From Candidatus Heimdallarchaeota archaeon (GTDB taxonomy: Archaea > Asgardarchaeota > Heimdallarchaeia > Heimdallarchaeales > Heimdallarchaeaceae): a stretch of DNA of 6,908 nt. The notes under the pieces were generated by a model. The model ran no database searches and was not told the origin of the DNA. It saw nothing but the letters and a program-made list of their open reading frames with translations. The position numbers and the translations under genes are program-made. This document shows positions 5,265-6,908 of this stretch, piece after piece; the stretch's first letter is position 1; each line of letters begins with the position of its first letter. The stretch spans positions 1-6,908 of the forward strand of contig JAEOTK010000237.1 of the NCBI GenBank assembly GCA_016839875.1. The letters run 5' to 3'.

Positions 5265-6908
5265 ATGCTGAAACAAGATGATCTATCAACACCTTATGAA
5301 AAACAATATTCTGATATTGAACTCTTGAAAAAATTCTGGAGATATCTGCAGGAATATAAAACACAATTGATAATTATTATTGTAGGAATTATAGCTTTTG
5401 CAATTATAACCATAGTTCCTCCTATCATGTTTCAGAATGCATTTGATGCTTTAGAAGCAGGTGAAGCTTGGACTGCTGTTTCTCCTTATGCAATAGGTTA
5501 CGTTCTATTATCTCTTGGCACTTGGCTAATGCAGGTTGTACTTGGAATTATAGTAACTATTGTTACTCAGAAAATCATAAAGAAAATACAAATGGAAACC
5601 TACGTGAGTTTACAAGAACATGATTTAGAGTTCTTTGATAAACAAGCAACTGGACAAATAATGAGTAGAGTAACAAATGATTCTCAAGAATTGACAGATA
5701 TGCTCAATGTAGTCTCTCAGTTCATAGCAAATCTATTCATTTTAGTATCTGTTGTAGTATGGATGTTTGTTGTTAATTGGCAATTAACTTTTGTTACAAT
5801 GGTTATGGCTCCTTTTGTTTTTGTAGTAGCTATTCTGTTTAGAACCATAACTCGAAGAACAAGCGGTAAATGGAGACAAGCAATAGGTGAAGTGAATGCT
5901 TCATTCCAAGAAAGTGTTTCTGGAATTTCTGTTGCTAAAGCGTTTAGAAGAGAGAAGAGATCCAAGGAAGAATTTGAAGTGATAAATCAAGCTACCTTTC
6001 AACACGCTAAAAACAGAGCATTTGCAGTAATGGGTATCTGGCCTCTTATGGATGGTATAAGTGTTTTAGGAGTATTTGTAATTACTCTCTTTGGAAGTTG
6101 GCAGATACTAGGTGGTTTAACTTCTGCTTCCGTAATTCTATTGTTTCTCTTGTTACTTAATCGCTTCTTGTATCCTCTCATGCGTGTTGCTTCTCAGATC
6201 TCAACGATTCAAAGTGGTTTTGCTGCAATGGAACGAATATTTAGTATGGTTGATGCTGAAATTAAAGTTACTAATTCCGATAATCCTATTTCTATGAAAC
6301 TTGGAGGACAGATTATCTTTGACAATGTCTATCAAGAATACGAACCTGATACACCAGTTCTAAGAGATATTAATCTAGAGATAAAACCTGGTGAATCTGT
6401 TGCGATTGTTGGTCATACAGGTGCTGGAAAAACAACTATAGCCTCCTTTTTGATGAGGTTTTATGACATTAACAAAGGGTCAATTAAGATTGATGGTGTT
6501 GATATTCGAGATTACGAATTGGACAATCTTCGATCTCAAATTGGTTTAGTATCTCAAGATGTTTTTCTATTCAGTGGAACAGTATTAGATAATATCAAAT
6601 ATGGGAGTCCAAAGGCAACCAAAAAACAAGTGCAAGAGGTTATCAATGTTGTAGCTGCGCAAGAGTTCATTGATGCTTTACCTAATGGTTTGAAAACTGA
6701 AATAGGAGAAAGAGGAAAGGGACTTTCAGCAGGACAAAGACAAATGGTTTCGTTTGCAAGAACTCTGTTAGCTGATCCGAAGATTCTCATACTTGATGAA
6801 GCAACAGCAGCTGTTGATGCTTATACTGAATGGAAAATTCAAGAAGCACTTGAGAAGTTACTAGCAAATAGAACTTCGATAGTTATTGCTCATCGATTAA
6901 CCACGATA
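5265..6908 (+). CDS. ABC exporter half-transporter with catalytic Glu (subunit 2 of heterodimer), 3' end missing
   Basis: The frame is open for 548 codons from the ATG at 5265 to the window edge. It ends just after the H-loop, so perhaps 30-50 residues are missing. Six membrane helices lie near residues 34-58, 74-102, 148-170, 172-193, 255-278 and 287-305. The intracellular part includes the family-typical stretch LEFFDKQATGQIMSRVTND. In the ATPase domain, Walker A is GHTGAGKTT (383-391), the Q-loop is Q431, the signature is LSAGQ (487-491) instead of LSGGQ, Walker B is ILILDE (507-512) with catalytic E512, and the H-loop is H543. This subunit should supply the catalytic site, completed by the partner's intact LSGGQ. 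Its own variant signature would face the partner's degenerate Walker B, as in the TM287/288 type. The start follows the upstream stop by one base, behind GGAGGG. The A-loop segment reads VYQEY rather than the usual VSFxY. Confidence 0.95.
   Translation, partial: MLKQDDLSTPYEKQYSDIELLKKFWRYLQEYKTQLIIIIVGIIAFAIITIVPPIMFQNAFDALEAGEAWTAVSPYAIGYVLLSLGTWLMQVVLGIIVTIVTQKIIKKIQMETYVSLQEHDLEFFDKQATGQIMSRVTNDSQELTDMLNVVSQFIANLFILVSVVVWMFVVNWQLTFVTMVMAPFVFVVAILFRTITRRTSGKWRQAIGEVNASFQESVSGISVAKAFRREKRSKEEFEVINQATFQHAKNRAFAVMGIWPLMDGISVLGVFVITLFGSWQILGGLTSASVILLFLLLLNRFLYPLMRVASQISTIQSGFAAMERIFSMVDAEIKVTNSDNPISMKLGGQIIFDNVYQEYEPDTPVLRDINLEIKPGESVAIVGHTGAGKTTIASFLMRFYDINKGSIKIDGVDIRDYELDNLRSQIGLVSQDVFLFSGTVLDNIKYGSPKATKKQVQEVINVVAAQEFIDALPNGLKTEIGERGKGLSAGQRQMVSFARTLLADPKILILDEATAAVDAYTEWKIQEALEKLLANRTSIVIAHRLTTI

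Noticed and set aside
5717..6790. Three leftward frames of 60-82 residues inside the second ABC gene
   Set aside because: The plus-strand frame is open throughout and encodes all ABC exporter motifs; the leftward frames are antisense shadows.
1..6908. tRNA, rRNA, CRISPR array, IS element or integrase
   Set aside because: No cloverleaf-like segment, repeat-spacer pattern, transposase or recombinase motif was seen, and non-coding gaps are all about 115 bases or shorter.
3434..6908. Peptide-secretion (bacteriocin) or lipid-flippase assignment for the ABC pair
   Set aside because: There is no N-terminal peptidase C39 domain, no precursor-peptide gene and no diagnostic substrate motif, so only a general exporter role can be supported.

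Overview
The window looks archaeal. It is AT-rich, and most genes lack a Shine-Dalgarno site but carry a TATA-like element about 25-30 bases before the start codon, as expected for leaderless or near-leaderless archaeal transcripts. AGA/AGG/ATA codons are frequent, and there is a small Lys-rich zinc-ribbon protein of archaeal style. An Asgard-type lineage is possible from the protein style, but that is a guess.

Left part (1-1559): two amidohydrolase-superfamily genes diverge from a short intergenic region. The leftward one is cut by the window edge; only its first 44 codons remain, including the HxH metal motif. The rightward one (224-1519) is a complete metal-dependent amidohydrolase of the Xaa-Pro dipeptidase / imidazolonepropionase-like group (COG1228). 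It keeps the full metal-ligand set and is followed by a small hairpin with a T-rich tail.

Middle part (1560-3341): a leftward 214-residue acidic protein with no recognised domain runs convergent to the amidohydrolase. It diverges from an 86-residue zinc-ribbon protein (2318-2578). Next comes a 231-residue polytopic membrane protein (2646-3341) with no recognised family.

Right part (3342-6908): a two-gene operon encodes two ABC exporter half-transporters, each with six membrane helices followed by an ATPase domain. The second gene starts one base after the first stops, behind a strong GGAGGG ribosome-binding site, and runs off the right edge. The first ATPase has Asp in place of the catalytic Glu after Walker B. 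The second has the catalytic Glu but a variant signature (LSAGQ). These complementary lesions indicate a heterodimeric exporter with one consensus and one degenerate ATP site. The 92-base region before the first half-transporter holds a long imperfect inverted repeat whose right arm reaches the TTG start. It is the least ordinary non-coding structure here.

There is no RNA gene, insertion sequence, CRISPR array or integrase, and no non-coding stretch longer than about 115 bases. I see no clearly new system. The best leads are the structured leader of the ABC operon and the three unassigned small genes.
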